From assembly GCA_009693055.1 (NCBI GenBank), contig SHYA01000004.1:106966-170965 (forward strand): a stretch of DNA of 64,000 nt, read 5' to 3'. The DNA is from Dehalococcoidia bacterium (GTDB taxonomy: Bacteria; Chloroflexota; Dehalococcoidia; Lucifugimonadales; SHYT01). The notes below the pieces were generated by a model, which was not told the origin of the DNA, did no database searches, and saw only the letters and a list, made by a program, of their open reading frames with translations. This document shows positions 25,521-33,911 of the stretch, one piece after another. The stretch's first letter is position 1, and each line of letters opens with the position of its first letter. The position numbers and the translations under genes were made by a program.

Positions 25521-26768
25521 TCACACGTATTGTCCGGCGGCGTAGCCGGAGGCCCAGGCCCACTGGAAGTTGTAGCCGCCGAGAGGCCCCGTCACGTCCA
25601 ACGCTTCGCCAATGAAAAAGAGGCCGGGTACACCTGCGGCCTCCATGGTCTTTGACGAGAGGCCGATGGTGTGCACGCCGCCCAGTGTGACCTCCGCCGT
25701 ACGGTAGCCCTCCGTCCCATCTGGCAAGATGCTCCAATCCTTTAATGTGTGAGCAACGACGCCAAGGTCCTTGATCGAAAGCTGAGCCATGGCTCGATTG
25801 GGGAGCGATGTGGCGCACATCGCCTCCGCAAAGCTCCTGGGAAGCAGCATCGAGAGGATCGTCTGCAGCTCCGCTTTGGGTCTGGCGTCCTGTTGCTCTT
25901 TCAGGTAGGCAAGCAAATCAAGGTCTGGCAGCAGATCAATATGGACCTGCTCGGCCTCGTGCCAGTAGGAGGAGACTTGCAGAATAGCCGGGCCGCTGAT
26001 ACCTCGGTGGGTGAAGAGCAGATTCTCCCAAAAGCTGGAGCCACCGCAGCTCGCGATGCAGGGGATAGAGACTCCGGCGAGGCTTTTACAGAATGCGAGG
26101 GCCTGGCCGCTACGGGTGAAAGGGACCAAGCCAGGCCGAGTCGGTGTAACCTTCAGCCCAAATTGCTGAGCGACCGCATAGGCGAAGCCGGTCGCGCCCA
26201 TTTGAGGAATGGAGAGCCCCCCAGTAGCCACCACGAGGGAGTCGGTGGCAATTGCCGCTAGGTCCGTCTCTATCAGGAAACCGTTGATGCTCCGGATGCC
26301 GCCGACCTTGCACTGCAACCGGATCGTCACCTTGGCCGCTTCGGCTTCGTCCAGCAACATGCGGACAATCTCCTTGGCAGAACCGTCGCAGAAGAGCTGT
26401 CCCAGCTTCTTTTCGTGGTAGGCAATTCGGTGCTTTTCCACGAGGGCGATGAAGTCCTGCGGCGTGTACCGCGTCAGCGCTGAGACACAGAACGACTTGT
26501 TTTGAGACTGAAAGCAGTCGGGGGTAGCGTACAGGTTGGTGAAGTTGCAGCGCCCGCCGCCGGAGATGAGGACCTTCTTGCCAGCCCTGTCGGCGTGCTC
26601 CAGCACCAGGACACGGCGCCCCCGCTTTCCGGCTTCAATGGCGCACATGAGGCCTGCCGCCCCCGCGCCAATAACGACCACGTCATACCGCTCAACGCTA
26701 GGGTCGCGATGACGTGAGGGTGATGTGACTGCAACAACATGGTGCGGCACTGGAAGGAAGTCGTGCAT
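25521..26768 (-). CDS. HI0933-family (BaiN-like) flavoprotein, NAD(P)/FAD-dependent oxidoreductase
   Basis: A 415-residue FAD protein. The dinucleotide-binding motif is DVVVIGAGAAGLMCAIEAG, the family-specific segment is GKKVLISGGGRCNFTN, and the C-terminus has GVPGLFFIGEALDVTGPLGG. These mark the HI0933/YhiN/BaiN group, which includes flavin-dependent ene-reductases as well as proteins of unknown role. The ATG at 26766-26768 has GGGAG four bases upstream. The frame stays open 34 codons further but without protein character. It is divergent from the helicase gene at 27007, with about 240 bases of shared upstream region. Confidence 0.9.
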   Translation of the reverse strand: MHDFLPVPHHVVAVTSPSRHRDPSVERYDVVVIGAGAAGLMCAIEAGKRGRRVLVLEHADRAGKKVLISGGGRCNFTNLYATPDCFQSQNKSFCVSALTRYTPQDFIALVEKHRIAYHEKKLGQLFCDGSAKEIVRMLLDEAEAAKVTIRLQCKVGGIRSINGFLIETDLAAIATDSLVVATGGLSIPQMGATGFAYAVAQQFGLKVTPTRPGLVPFTRSGQALAFCKSLAGVSIPCIASCGGSSFWENLLFTHRGISGPAILQVSSYWHEAEQVHIDLLPDLDLLAYLKEQQDARPKAELQTILSMLLPRSFAEAMCATSLPNRAMAQLSIKDLGVVAHTLKDWSILPDGTEGYRTAEVTLGGVHTIGLSSKTMEAAGVPGLFFIGEALDVTGPLGGYNFQWAWASGYAAGQYV

Positions 26769-27006
26769 TCCACTCCCAAGCTTACCATTGGTCGGAAAGT
26801 TACAGTATGGGGAATCTGCTTGGTGATGCTCATCAGAACTATGGCGGGCAAGTCCAAGTTCTGTTATCATCGTTTCCGTGGAATGAATCGGCAGTTAGCT
26901 ATCTTGGCCGGGTGCGACACGGGATTCAGAACCGTCTCCTGTTCCCCCCTTCTCACGATCCGCGCTGACCGACGGGTCCCAATTTGGCGACTCAAGGAGT
27001 CAGCGG

Positions 27007-28236
27007 ATGCCTTCTAGCGTTTCGACCCAACCGGATTCGTTCTCCGCGTTCCAGCTACACCCAGACACGCGTGCCGCAGTGGCCAAGATGGGGATTTCGG
27101 TCCCCACCCCCATTCAAGCCCAGGCTATTCCAGCCCTTCTCGACGGCCGGGACGTGGTCGGCCAGGCGTGGACTGGGTCGGGAAAGACCCTGGCGTTCGG
27201 AGTCCCTATCGTGGAGCGCTGTGACGCCGCTGTGCGCGGTGTCCAAGCGCTTGTCCTTGTACCTACACGCGAGCTTGCTATCCAGGTCGGTGGGGTGCTA
27301 GGCGCCCTGGCCGGTGCGCGCCGCCTCAAGCTGACCCTGTTATACGGTGGCCGATCTCTGGTCCCCGAAAAGCAGGCGCTGGTGCGAGGCGCCCACATCG
27401 TGGTGGGCACGCCTGGACGCACTCTGGACCATCTGCAGCAAGGCAACCTCTCCCTAAAAGGCCTTCGCCTCTTTATCCTGGACGAGGGCGATGAAATGCT
27501 TGACCAGGGGTTCGCGCGGGACGTCGAGCGGATTCTGGCGCAAACACCGCCGCAGCGACAGACCGCCATCTTCTCTGCAACCGTTCCGCCCTGGGTGATG
27601 ACCGTGGCGGCCCGCTATCTTCGCAATCCCGTCATCTTTCGGGTGCACCACGAGACACAAGCGCCGCCGGAGATCGTCCATGTCGTCTATGAAATGGAGA
27701 TCAGCACGAAGCTCAGCGCCCTGCGAAAACTCCTCGACGACCGGGGCCACGGCGCTACCCTCGTGTTTGGCCGGACCAAACGTGGCGTTGCCCAATTGGC
27801 CTTGCGCCTCGCGAACCTGGGATACCCAGTGGCTGCGCTACAGGGGAACCTCAGCCAGAACGCTCGCGAGCGCGTCATGGTGGAATTTCGCTCTGGACGT
27901 GTCCCCATTTTGCTGGCTACAAACGTCGCTGCTCGTGGACTGGACATCGAAGGGATCGAGCAGGTTATCAACTACGAGTTACCCGAATCGGCGAAACTCT
28001 TCACCCATCGGGTCGGGCGCACGGGACGCATGGGCCGGCAGGGCAATGCCATCACCTTCATCACGCCAGAGGATAGCCAGAAATGGCGTCAGATCGAGCG
28101 GGAGTTGGGACGCAGACTGCCTCGGAAGGCGTGGAACAACCCCCAGTTGCCGACGCCCTCACAGGGCTCGAACCCCCCGCTTCCGCCGCCCCCCCAGCGA
28201 CCGCGGGTCCATCTGGGCAACGGCGCCATCCGGTAA
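27007..28236 (+). CDS. DEAD-box-like RNA helicase with DEGD motif II
   Basis: A 409-residue two-domain helicase. Motif Q (TPIQAQAI), motif I (AWTGSGKT), Ia (PTRELA), Ib (TPGR), III (SAT), V (ATNVAARGLD) and VI (HRVGRTGRMG) are intact. Motif II is DEGD (159-162) rather than DEAD. The Asp-Glu pair that coordinates magnesium is kept, so ATPase activity is plausible. A short Pro-rich basic tail follows the second domain. Start: ATG after AAGGAG. A second, canonical DEAD-box paralogue is at 41738, so the two may divide roles in ribosome assembly or RNA decay. Confidence 0.92.
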   Translation: MPSSVSTQPDSFSAFQLHPDTRAAVAKMGISVPTPIQAQAIPALLDGRDVVGQAWTGSGKTLAFGVPIVERCDAAVRGVQALVLVPTRELAIQVGGVLGALAGARRLKLTLLYGGRSLVPEKQALVRGAHIVVGTPGRTLDHLQQGNLSLKGLRLFILDEGDEMLDQGFARDVERILAQTPPQRQTAIFSATVPPWVMTVAARYLRNPVIFRVHHETQAPPEIVHVVYEMEISTKLSALRKLLDDRGHGATLVFGRTKRGVAQLALRLANLGYPVAALQGNLSQNARERVMVEFRSGRVPILLATNVAARGLDIEGIEQVINYELPESAKLFTHRVGRTGRMGRQGNAITFITPEDSQKWRQIERELGRRLPRKAWNNPQLPTPSQGSNPPLPPPPQRPRVHLGNGAIR

Positions 28237-28413
28237 CCTTTCCCCTGCTTGAGACCGCCACCTTCCCTTAGTGGAATCGCTTTCCTCAGTGGACTCGCCC
28301 GCAATCAAGTCGGCCCCCTGGACGCTGCCGCCTCACCGGTCTCCTCGGAAGCAGCTCTCCGGTGTCTACGCAGAGCGTATAGGAAGCCCCACCTGGCAGC
28401 GGCATCACGCCAG

Positions 28414-28866
28414 CTAGCGAGCCATGGGACTCGTGCGCTGCCGCTTCGTAACGTCGACGTGGCAATCATGACAAAGGACCTGCAGGTTGTTCTGGTGGTG
28501 AACACAACCGCCGTGATAGCCGCGACCGTTGAGTGGCGCGATGTGGTTCACTTCCATACCATGCCGCCGCCGCCGCCAAATCATTCGGCCGAGGCTATCG
28601 GGCCGCTTCCCTGGACAATGGCCGCACCGCTGGCACGTGTATCTGTCCCTTTTGAGCGCAGCTTTCTGGGCCGGTGTCCATTGATGATTCTCAAGAAACA
28701 TCTCGGTGCATCGACGACTACACCACTTGGTCTGTCTGCCGGTCAGCGGTTTTGCGCAGCTCGCCAGCGTGCAATGGCCAAGCCGAAGGACCAGCATGCC
28801 GCACTTCGGCCACCACTTTGGCAACACCTCAGTTGGTTTCGCCATTCTTAAAGGTCGCGTCGTCAC
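28414..28866 (-). CDS. HNH endonuclease-like protein with N-terminal zinc finger
   Basis: A 150-residue basic protein. The N-terminal half has a Cys cluster (CTLASCAKPL, then WCSRRC) resembling a small zinc finger. The C-terminal half is an HNH domain: YTCQRCG, VNHIAPL, CVHHQNNLQVLCHDCH. The metal- and DNA-contacting His, Asn and His are present. The GTG start overlaps the TGA of the upstream LLM gene by four bases, implying co-translation. It could be a homing-type or restriction nuclease, but no phage, intron or methylase is adjacent. A second possible start is the Met seven codons on. Confidence 0.8.
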   Translation of the reverse strand: MTTRPLRMAKPTEVLPKWWPKCGMLVLRLGHCTLASCAKPLTGRQTKWCSRRCTEMFLENHQWTPAQKAALKRDRYTCQRCGHCPGKRPDSLGRMIWRRRRHGMEVNHIAPLNGRGYHGGCVHHQNNLQVLCHDCHVDVTKRQRTSPMAR

Positions 28867-29975
28867 TGGGCCTGTGACAGGTGGCGGGATGGACTAGGAA
28901 AGGCGGACTCGATACCGAAGGCCTTCGCCACCAGCTGGTAGGATCGGACCCTGTCCTCAAAGCGATAGCAGTTGGTCACAACGCCGATATCCGAGGTGCC
29001 GAATTCCTGGGCAGCCTGGAGCATTCCCCTGCGTACCTTTTCGGGGTCGCCGTCTATATGCCCGCGGCTGAATCTCTCAATGTAGCGACGCTGCTCAACA
29101 GTCAACGGGTAGGCAGCCGCCTCTTCTGGAGGCATCATACCCGGCCCAAGGCCCAGTTTCAGAAAATAGTCGGCCACCATGAGTTCGCGGCTCGAAGCGA
29201 TGAACGTGGCCTCTTCCGCAGTGGGCGCGCAGGTAACCTGAATGGTCACGTTCACTTTCGGCTCGGACAGGAACTGTGACGGCTGGAACTCGCGTCGGTA
29301 CATCTCAGCCACCATCGGGCCTGTGCCCCCCGTGATGCCGAAAAACTCCGCGAAGGAGAACGGAAGACCGAGAAGCGCCGCAAGCCTGGCGCTGTATTCG
29401 CTGGAGCCTAGGAGCCAAACCACCGGCTTGGCTTCGGTGTCGGGCCCTGGTTGTGGCCGGATGGCGGCAAACGCGTGCGCTGGCCCGCGGAAGCCATGAA
29501 GGTAGCCTAACAAGTCGATTACCTGCGCCGGAAACGCCTGGACATCTGCCTTGGGGCGCGGATCGGACAGCGCCTGGGCGGTCAGTTGGTCGCTCCCCGG
29601 AGCCCGGCCAATCCCAAGATCGATCCGTCCAGGGTAGAAGCTGTTCAAGATACTGAACTGCTCGGCCACTTTGAGCGCCGAATAGTGGGACAGCATGACG
29701 CCCCCGCTTCCCACGCGAATGGATGAGGTGCGGGCTGCGATTTGCCCAACGAGGATCTCCGGGCTCGTTCCGGCAAAGGACCCGATGTTGTGGTGTTCGG
29801 CCACCCAGTACCGCGAGTAGCCCGACCGCTCGGCCACTTGGGCCAATTCCACCGACTCTCGAAGCGCTTGGGCGGCAGTCCCGCCGCGGCGCAGCGGCGA
29901 CTGGTCAACAACACTGAGCACCACGTTGCTATGGGCCGCCAGCCCATCCTCGCCGGCCGGTGGCGCGCTAGTCAC
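28863..29975 (-). CDS. LLM-class flavin-dependent oxidoreductase (luciferase-like, MsnO8-type)
   Basis: A 370-residue luciferase-like TIM-barrel enzyme. Group markers are LSVVDQSPLRRGG, the AERSGYSRYWVAEHHN segment, VGSGGVMLSHYSALKVAEQF and PGRIDLGIGRAPGSD. These enzymes use FMNH2 or F420 to oxidise diverse substrates; those with the HHN motif are typically FMN-dependent monooxygenases. The GTG start overlaps the end of yajQ by eight bases, and the stop overlaps the HNH start, so yajQ, this gene and the HNH gene form one overlapping chain. The substrate is unknown. Confidence 0.9.
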   Translation of the reverse strand: MTSAPPAGEDGLAAHSNVVLSVVDQSPLRRGGTAAQALRESVELAQVAERSGYSRYWVAEHHNIGSFAGTSPEILVGQIAARTSSIRVGSGGVMLSHYSALKVAEQFSILNSFYPGRIDLGIGRAPGSDQLTAQALSDPRPKADVQAFPAQVIDLLGYLHGFRGPAHAFAAIRPQPGPDTEAKPVVWLLGSSEYSARLAALLGLPFSFAEFFGITGGTGPMVAEMYRREFQPSQFLSEPKVNVTIQVTCAPTAEEATFIASSRELMVADYFLKLGLGPGMMPPEEAAAYPLTVEQRRYIERFSRGHIDGDPEKVRRGMLQAAQEFGTSDIGVVTNCYRFEDRVRSYQLVAKAFGIESAFPSPSRHLSQAQ

Positions 29976-30453
29976 GAAAGTTCACGTACTGGAGCGGTTG
30001 GTCCGGCTTCATTTCCTTAATGAGTGCGATGGCGTCTTGGAGGTCGTCGCGCTTCTTGCCGGTGATGCGCAACTCGTCGCCATGGATCGACGCCTGGACC
30101 TTGAGCTTGCTGTCCTTCACCGTCTTGACGATCTTCTTGGACAGTTCCGCCTGGATGCCCTGCCGCACCACCACGGTCTGGCGCAGCGTGTCACCGGAGG
30201 CCCGCTCCGGCTGGTTGAACTCTAGTGCGGCGGAGTCCACCGACCGGCGCACCAGGTGTTGAAGGAGCAGCTCCCGCATGGCGCGCAGCTTGTAGTCGTC
30301 GTCCGCCAGGACGGTGATCGTCTCTTCGCTGCGCTCAATGCTGGCCTTGCTGTTCTTGAAGTCGTACCGGGTGCGTATCTCGCGCGTGACGTTGTTCAGC
30401 GCGTTGTCCACCTCCGCCAGGTTGGTGCGGGAGACCACGTCAAATGAAGGCAT
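29968..30453 (-). CDS. yajQ: YajQ family nucleotide-binding protein
   Basis: A 161-residue YajQ/UPF0234 protein. It shows the family start MPSFDVVSRTNLAEVDNA, IRTRYDFKNSKA, VVVRQGIQ and the C-terminal TGKKRDDLQDAIALI before PLQYVNFRD. YajQ proteins bind nucleotides, and in Xanthomonas a homologue binds cyclic di-GMP and regulates transcription; whether this one does is unknown. ATG with GAGGAG upstream. It is the first gene of an overlapping three-gene chain with the LLM and HNH genes. Confidence 0.95.
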   Translation of the reverse strand: MPSFDVVSRTNLAEVDNALNNVTREIRTRYDFKNSKASIERSEETITVLADDDYKLRAMRELLLQHLVRRSVDSAALEFNQPERASGDTLRQTVVVRQGIQAELSKKIVKTVKDSKLKVQASIHGDELRITGKKRDDLQDAIALIKEMKPDQPLQYVNFRD

Positions 30454-30557
30454 GCTCAGCTCCTCGCCGCTTGGCCCGTTGTGCGCTAGTCCTTTGCGAG
30501 CCAGGATGACCCCAATCGAGTTTCAACCTACCGCTGACGCTGCCCTTTTGGAACCGC

Positions 30558-30734
30558 TCACTTCTTCCGGTACACGTTGAGGCCGACGACCTCAATGCGG
30601 CCTGGTAGCGTGGCATTCCCTTCCGTGGAAGCAATGATGATTGTTTTCCCCGACGATGACGGGCCGAAGTCCTTCGTGAGGTCCACCTTTATGGTGAGAA
30701 TATCGTCGGCGACCGACATTTCCACGTTCTTCAT
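30558..30734 (-). CDS. Small conserved-looking protein, 58 residues
   Basis: A compact beta-rich protein with VADDILTIKVDLTKDFG, then PSSSGKTIIIASTEGNA and a C-terminal VGLNVYRKK. I recall similar short proteins in several bacteria but no assigned function. I chose the ATG at 30732-30734 because GAGGGA lies upstream; the frame opens 17 codons earlier. It stands alone between yajQ and an acetyltransferase gene on the same strand. Confidence 0.7.
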   Translation of the reverse strand: MKNVEMSVADDILTIKVDLTKDFGPSSSGKTIIIASTEGNATLPGRIEVVGLNVYRKK

Positions 30735-30896
30735 CCAATCCCTCATCCGCTCTTGGGCGATTCGCGACCCCGCGTATACGTGCAAGTATACACAGCCTGC
30801 TAGGGCCGGCGCTTTCTCCGGCCTGTCGCGAATGCTCTTGGTCGGCCCTCAAACTTGTCAGCTACAGGACTGCCTCTTTGTGCGGGGCTGTTTTCT

Positions 30897-31448
30897 TCAG
30901 GTCAAGCTCCATGATGATAAGGTCATGCGGTGTACCTTTTTGTCGCGCGCATGGCCGGGCAAGCGGGCAATAGGAACAAACTCCAGCGAGCCGGAAGTCC
31001 GCAGTGCTGCCTCCTCCCGGTCTGATACCACCTCCATAATCAACTCTTCCGGCTTCTGGTCTCTCGCAATGTCTATGATGTGCCGGAGGAGGCCTCTGGC
31101 AATGCCGCGGTTGCGGTGTTCCGGGTCAACAACGACGCGCACTTCGCCGATATGTCGGCGTGCCCCGGCACGCCGTCGGTGGAGCGTCGCACCCTCAACA
31201 ATCCGGTCCTTGCTTAGCGCAACCAGGGGGATGGCGCGCTGAACATCCATCTCTTCGACCCACCGGTCTATTACGGCGGTAGTGGTAACGTCCTCCCTTA
31301 GGTAGAACCTGTCTTCTGGGGGAACGCGCCGGAAGAACGCCAGAAGCACCCGTGCATCCTCGTGGCCAAGCGGGCGAACCGCTATCTGCTCGCCGTCCTC
31401 TGTGAGCATAACGGTCGCGTAACCGGGAAGTGGGTACACGTTCGGCAT
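30897..31448 (-). CDS. GNAT-family N-acetyltransferase
   Basis: A 183-residue acetyltransferase-fold protein. The acetyl-CoA pyrophosphate loop is at HRNRGIARGLLRH, preceded by the strand IGEVRVVVDPEH. The N-terminal region (IAVRPLGHEDARVLLAFFRRVPPEDRFYL) resembles GNAT proteins related to the acetyltransferase part of Pat-type enzymes. The substrate could be a protein lysine or a small molecule. Start: ATG preceded by AAGGGGG. Confidence 0.88.
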   Translation of the reverse strand: MPNVYPLPGYATVMLTEDGEQIAVRPLGHEDARVLLAFFRRVPPEDRFYLREDVTTTAVIDRWVEEMDVQRAIPLVALSKDRIVEGATLHRRRAGARRHIGEVRVVVDPEHRNRGIARGLLRHIIDIARDQKPEELIMEVVSDREEAALRTSGSLEFVPIARLPGHARDKKVHRMTLSSWSLT

Positions 31449-31613
31449 ACATCCCCCTTATTGACATGTCACCCTGTGCCGCACACATGCGCTGCCTGTT
31501 TGCTTGGGCATGGCATTCACGCTCATACGGTCGCACCACGTGACTGGATAGCGCCTGAATAAGGAGGAGTCATTTCTGAATGTTCCCTGAATGTTGCGAT
31601 TTCTCGGCAGCGT

Positions 31614-33386
31614 CTACTCCCAGTACGCCTTCCAGCGCCGGTCAACGGTACGCACTACCTCCGGGTCCATGGTGAGCACCTTTGGATAGCTGGGCTTCCA
31701 GGTCGCGTCAATGCCCATCACGCCGCGGTACGCGGGCTGCACGCCGGTCATCGTCGCCTGGGTGAAGAGCAGATCGCGGGCCGGGTCAAAGCGCAAGAAG
31801 ATGCCCCACAGCAGCGCGTTGTCGTCGTCCAGGTCCACGTCCGGACTGACCGCGGCCACTAGCTTCACGTCCCGCAGCTCTTCGGCGTTCACCAGCCGCG
31901 ACAGCACCTCCCTGCTGCTGGAATGCTCCACCTGCACGGCGAGCAGCGTGTCCTCCAGCAGCCGCCAGCGGCGGATCTCCGGGCACAGTGCTTGCGGGTC
32001 GGCGCGCAGCACCTGAGTTCCAGACGCCTCCACGGGCTGTGCGCGCTCCTTCGTCGTCGCATCCAGCACCATGCGGCTGCCCTGGGGCATGGTGAAGCTG
32101 GTGAAATCCAGCGTATCCAACGCCACGCGCGAGAGCAGCATGAAGTCGCTCTCTGGATTGAAGTTCCGACGGACGGCCCTCAGCACCGCTCGAAAGTCGC
32201 GCACGGCGACATCCGGGTCAACCAGCACGAGGCACTTGGTGAGCGAAAGCTGTCCCTCCCCCAACAGCGAGAGCGCCGTCTTGAACGGCTCCTTGCCGTA
32301 GCGCTTCCTGACCGATACCACCAGGAGGTTCGTGAAGCCCGCCTGCTCGTAGGCCCAGAGGTCGGTGACCTCGGGATGGAGCAATCGCACAAAGGGACGG
32401 AGGAGCTGCTGCGCCATTTCGCCCCAGAAGCGCTCCTCTTGCGGCGGCCTCCCGACCACTGCGGCGGGGAACACTGGCTTGCGGCGGCGGGTGATGGCGC
32501 GCAGGTGAAAGACGGGGAAGGGAGCAGCCTCTGAGTAGTGGCCGAAGTGGTCGCCAAACGGCCCCTCGGTCGCTCGCTCGTGCGGCGGCACCGCGCCTTC
32601 CAGCACGAACTCGGCGCTCGCCGGCACCAGGCCGTGGATGGTTTTGCCCGGTGCCATCGGCGTTGGCTTGCCGCGTAGCAGGCCGCTCGCCATCAGCTCC
32701 TCAAGCCCCTCAGGTAGCGGCAGCACCGAGGCGAGCATGAGCGCCGGGTCGCCGCCGAGCACCACCGCAGCCTCCAGCGGCTCCCCACATTCCTCCGCCT
32801 CGGCGTAGTGGAAACCTCCGCCTCTGCCAAGCTGCCAATGCATGCCCGTGGTTTGCGGCGAGTACACCTGCATCCGGTAAACGCCCAGGTTGCTGCGGCC
32901 TGTTGCGGGACTGCGGGTCAGCACCAGCGGCCAGGTGAGAAAACGCCCGCCGTCGTGCGGCCAGCACTTGAGCGCCGGGAACTGCGTGAGGTCGCCCGGG
33001 CGTTCAACTACCTGCTGGCTGAGCGGCCGCCTCGACAGCGTAGTCCGCCCGGCCCGGAGGCGCAGCAGGAGCTTGCGGTTGCGCCAGAGCGCTTTCAGGG
33101 ATGGCGGGTTGAGCTGCTCGATGCTCTTGACGACCGACTCGCCGAACGCGCCGGGCTCAGCGCCCAGCGCAAGCTCTACGCGGCGCGGACTGCCGAACAG
33201 GTTGATGACGAGAGAGTAAGGGGAGCCTTGCACACGTTCAAACAGCAGCGCAGCCCCCTGCTCGCGGACGACCCGAGAGTAGATCTCGGTGATCTCCAGC
33301 TCGGGGTCCACAGGCACTCTGATGCGCCGCAGTTCTCCCTGCCGCTCCAAAGCAGCGAGGAACGATTGCAGGTCGGAGTAAGCCAT
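31614..33386 (-). CDS. UbiD-family (prFMN-dependent) decarboxylase
   Basis: A 590-residue UbiD-family enzyme that decarboxylates aromatic or unsaturated acids with prenylated FMN made by UbiX. Conserved regions are MAYSDLQSFLAALERQGEL at the start, ATGRSNLGVYRMQVY, the metal/active-site segment EFVLEGAVPP to ATEGPFGDHFGHYSEA, and the C-terminal GIDATWK. The ATG at 33384-33386 begins the family consensus. UbiX and a UbiA-type prenyltransferase lie just upstream on the same strand, so the three probably act in quinone synthesis (ubiquinone-like or futalosine-route menaquinone). A stand-alone aromatic decarboxylase role is possible. Confidence 0.92.
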   Translation of the reverse strand: MAYSDLQSFLAALERQGELRRIRVPVDPELEITEIYSRVVREQGAALLFERVQGSPYSLVINLFGSPRRVELALGAEPGAFGESVVKSIEQLNPPSLKALWRNRKLLLRLRAGRTTLSRRPLSQQVVERPGDLTQFPALKCWPHDGGRFLTWPLVLTRSPATGRSNLGVYRMQVYSPQTTGMHWQLGRGGGFHYAEAEECGEPLEAAVVLGGDPALMLASVLPLPEGLEELMASGLLRGKPTPMAPGKTIHGLVPASAEFVLEGAVPPHERATEGPFGDHFGHYSEAAPFPVFHLRAITRRRKPVFPAAVVGRPPQEERFWGEMAQQLLRPFVRLLHPEVTDLWAYEQAGFTNLLVVSVRKRYGKEPFKTALSLLGEGQLSLTKCLVLVDPDVAVRDFRAVLRAVRRNFNPESDFMLLSRVALDTLDFTSFTMPQGSRMVLDATTKERAQPVEASGTQVLRADPQALCPEIRRWRLLEDTLLAVQVEHSSSREVLSRLVNAEELRDVKLVAAVSPDVDLDDDNALLWGIFLRFDPARDLLFTQATMTGVQPAYRGVMGIDATWKPSYPKVLTMDPEVVRTVDRRWKAYWE

Positions 33387-33427
33387 GCTACCTATTGTAC
33401 GGCACGCGTTGCCAGCCACCGTAAAAA

Positions 33428-33455
33428 GTAGGGGCGATTCGCGAATCGCCCCTAC
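33428..33455. repeat. 28-base perfect palindrome (REP-like)
   Basis: GTAGGGGCGATTCG is followed directly by its exact reverse complement. It lies in the gap between the UbiD-family gene and the interrupted small gene. A degenerate relative with GGGCGGCTC arms is at 61826. It may act as a bidirectional terminator or be a small mobile repeat. Confidence 0.85.
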
Positions 33456-33512
33456 CGCTCCAGATCACAAGGAACGGTTGCAAACCAGTGTAGATTCCGA
33501 GATGATTGCCGG

Positions 33513-33824
33513 CTATCCGTAGGCCTTGGCTGCCTTCCCAATGGAGGGTCCCGCCTTCTGCAGGTCTTCCGGACTCATAATGATGTAGGCTTCTCTTGTG
33601 GCGTTGAATGCCAGGAATCACGGCTCAGCGATGGCGGGAAGCTGGGACGCATCCGTCATGTTGACAACGAGAAAGCCTGTCCTCAGTCCATCAACCGCGG
33701 CAAAGTAGACCGCTTCAGGCGTCTGCTCCTTCAGGATGTGGGCCATGGTTTCCCCGAGCTTCCCACTCTTTACTGCTGCATTCCCCGCCTCGGCAGACAT
33801 AGACACCTTGAGCAAAAACCGCAT
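33513..33824 (-). pseudogene. Small conserved protein interrupted by an in-frame TGA (expected Trp)
   Basis: Translation starts at the ATG of 33822-33824 (AAGGAGG eight bases upstream) with MRFLLKVSMSAEAGNAAVK, and reaches PAIAEP before TGA at 33618-33620. The frame then continues without a break, FLAFNATREAYIIMSPEDL to KAAKAYG, ending at TAG. I recall relatives of about 90-105 residues carrying Trp at the TGA position. TGG-to-TGA needs one G-to-A change. UGA is a normal stop elsewhere in this window, so a nonsense mutation or sequencing error is the simplest reading. Function unknown. It lies between ubiX and the UbiD-family gene. Confidence 0.7.
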
Positions 33825-33911
33825 GGACACGCCCTCCTTCGTTCTCTGGCCGCTATCCGAACATTCTTTCGGCCCTGGCCAGGCAACAGGCGACGGGTAG
33901 TCGGTTACCGT

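Noticed and set aside
33618..33620. UGA recoded as Trp or selenocysteine
   Set aside because: UGA ends several intact genes here (NrtS-like gene, molybdopterin oxidoreductase, cobT, cobC), and no SECIS-like hairpin is evident after the codon.
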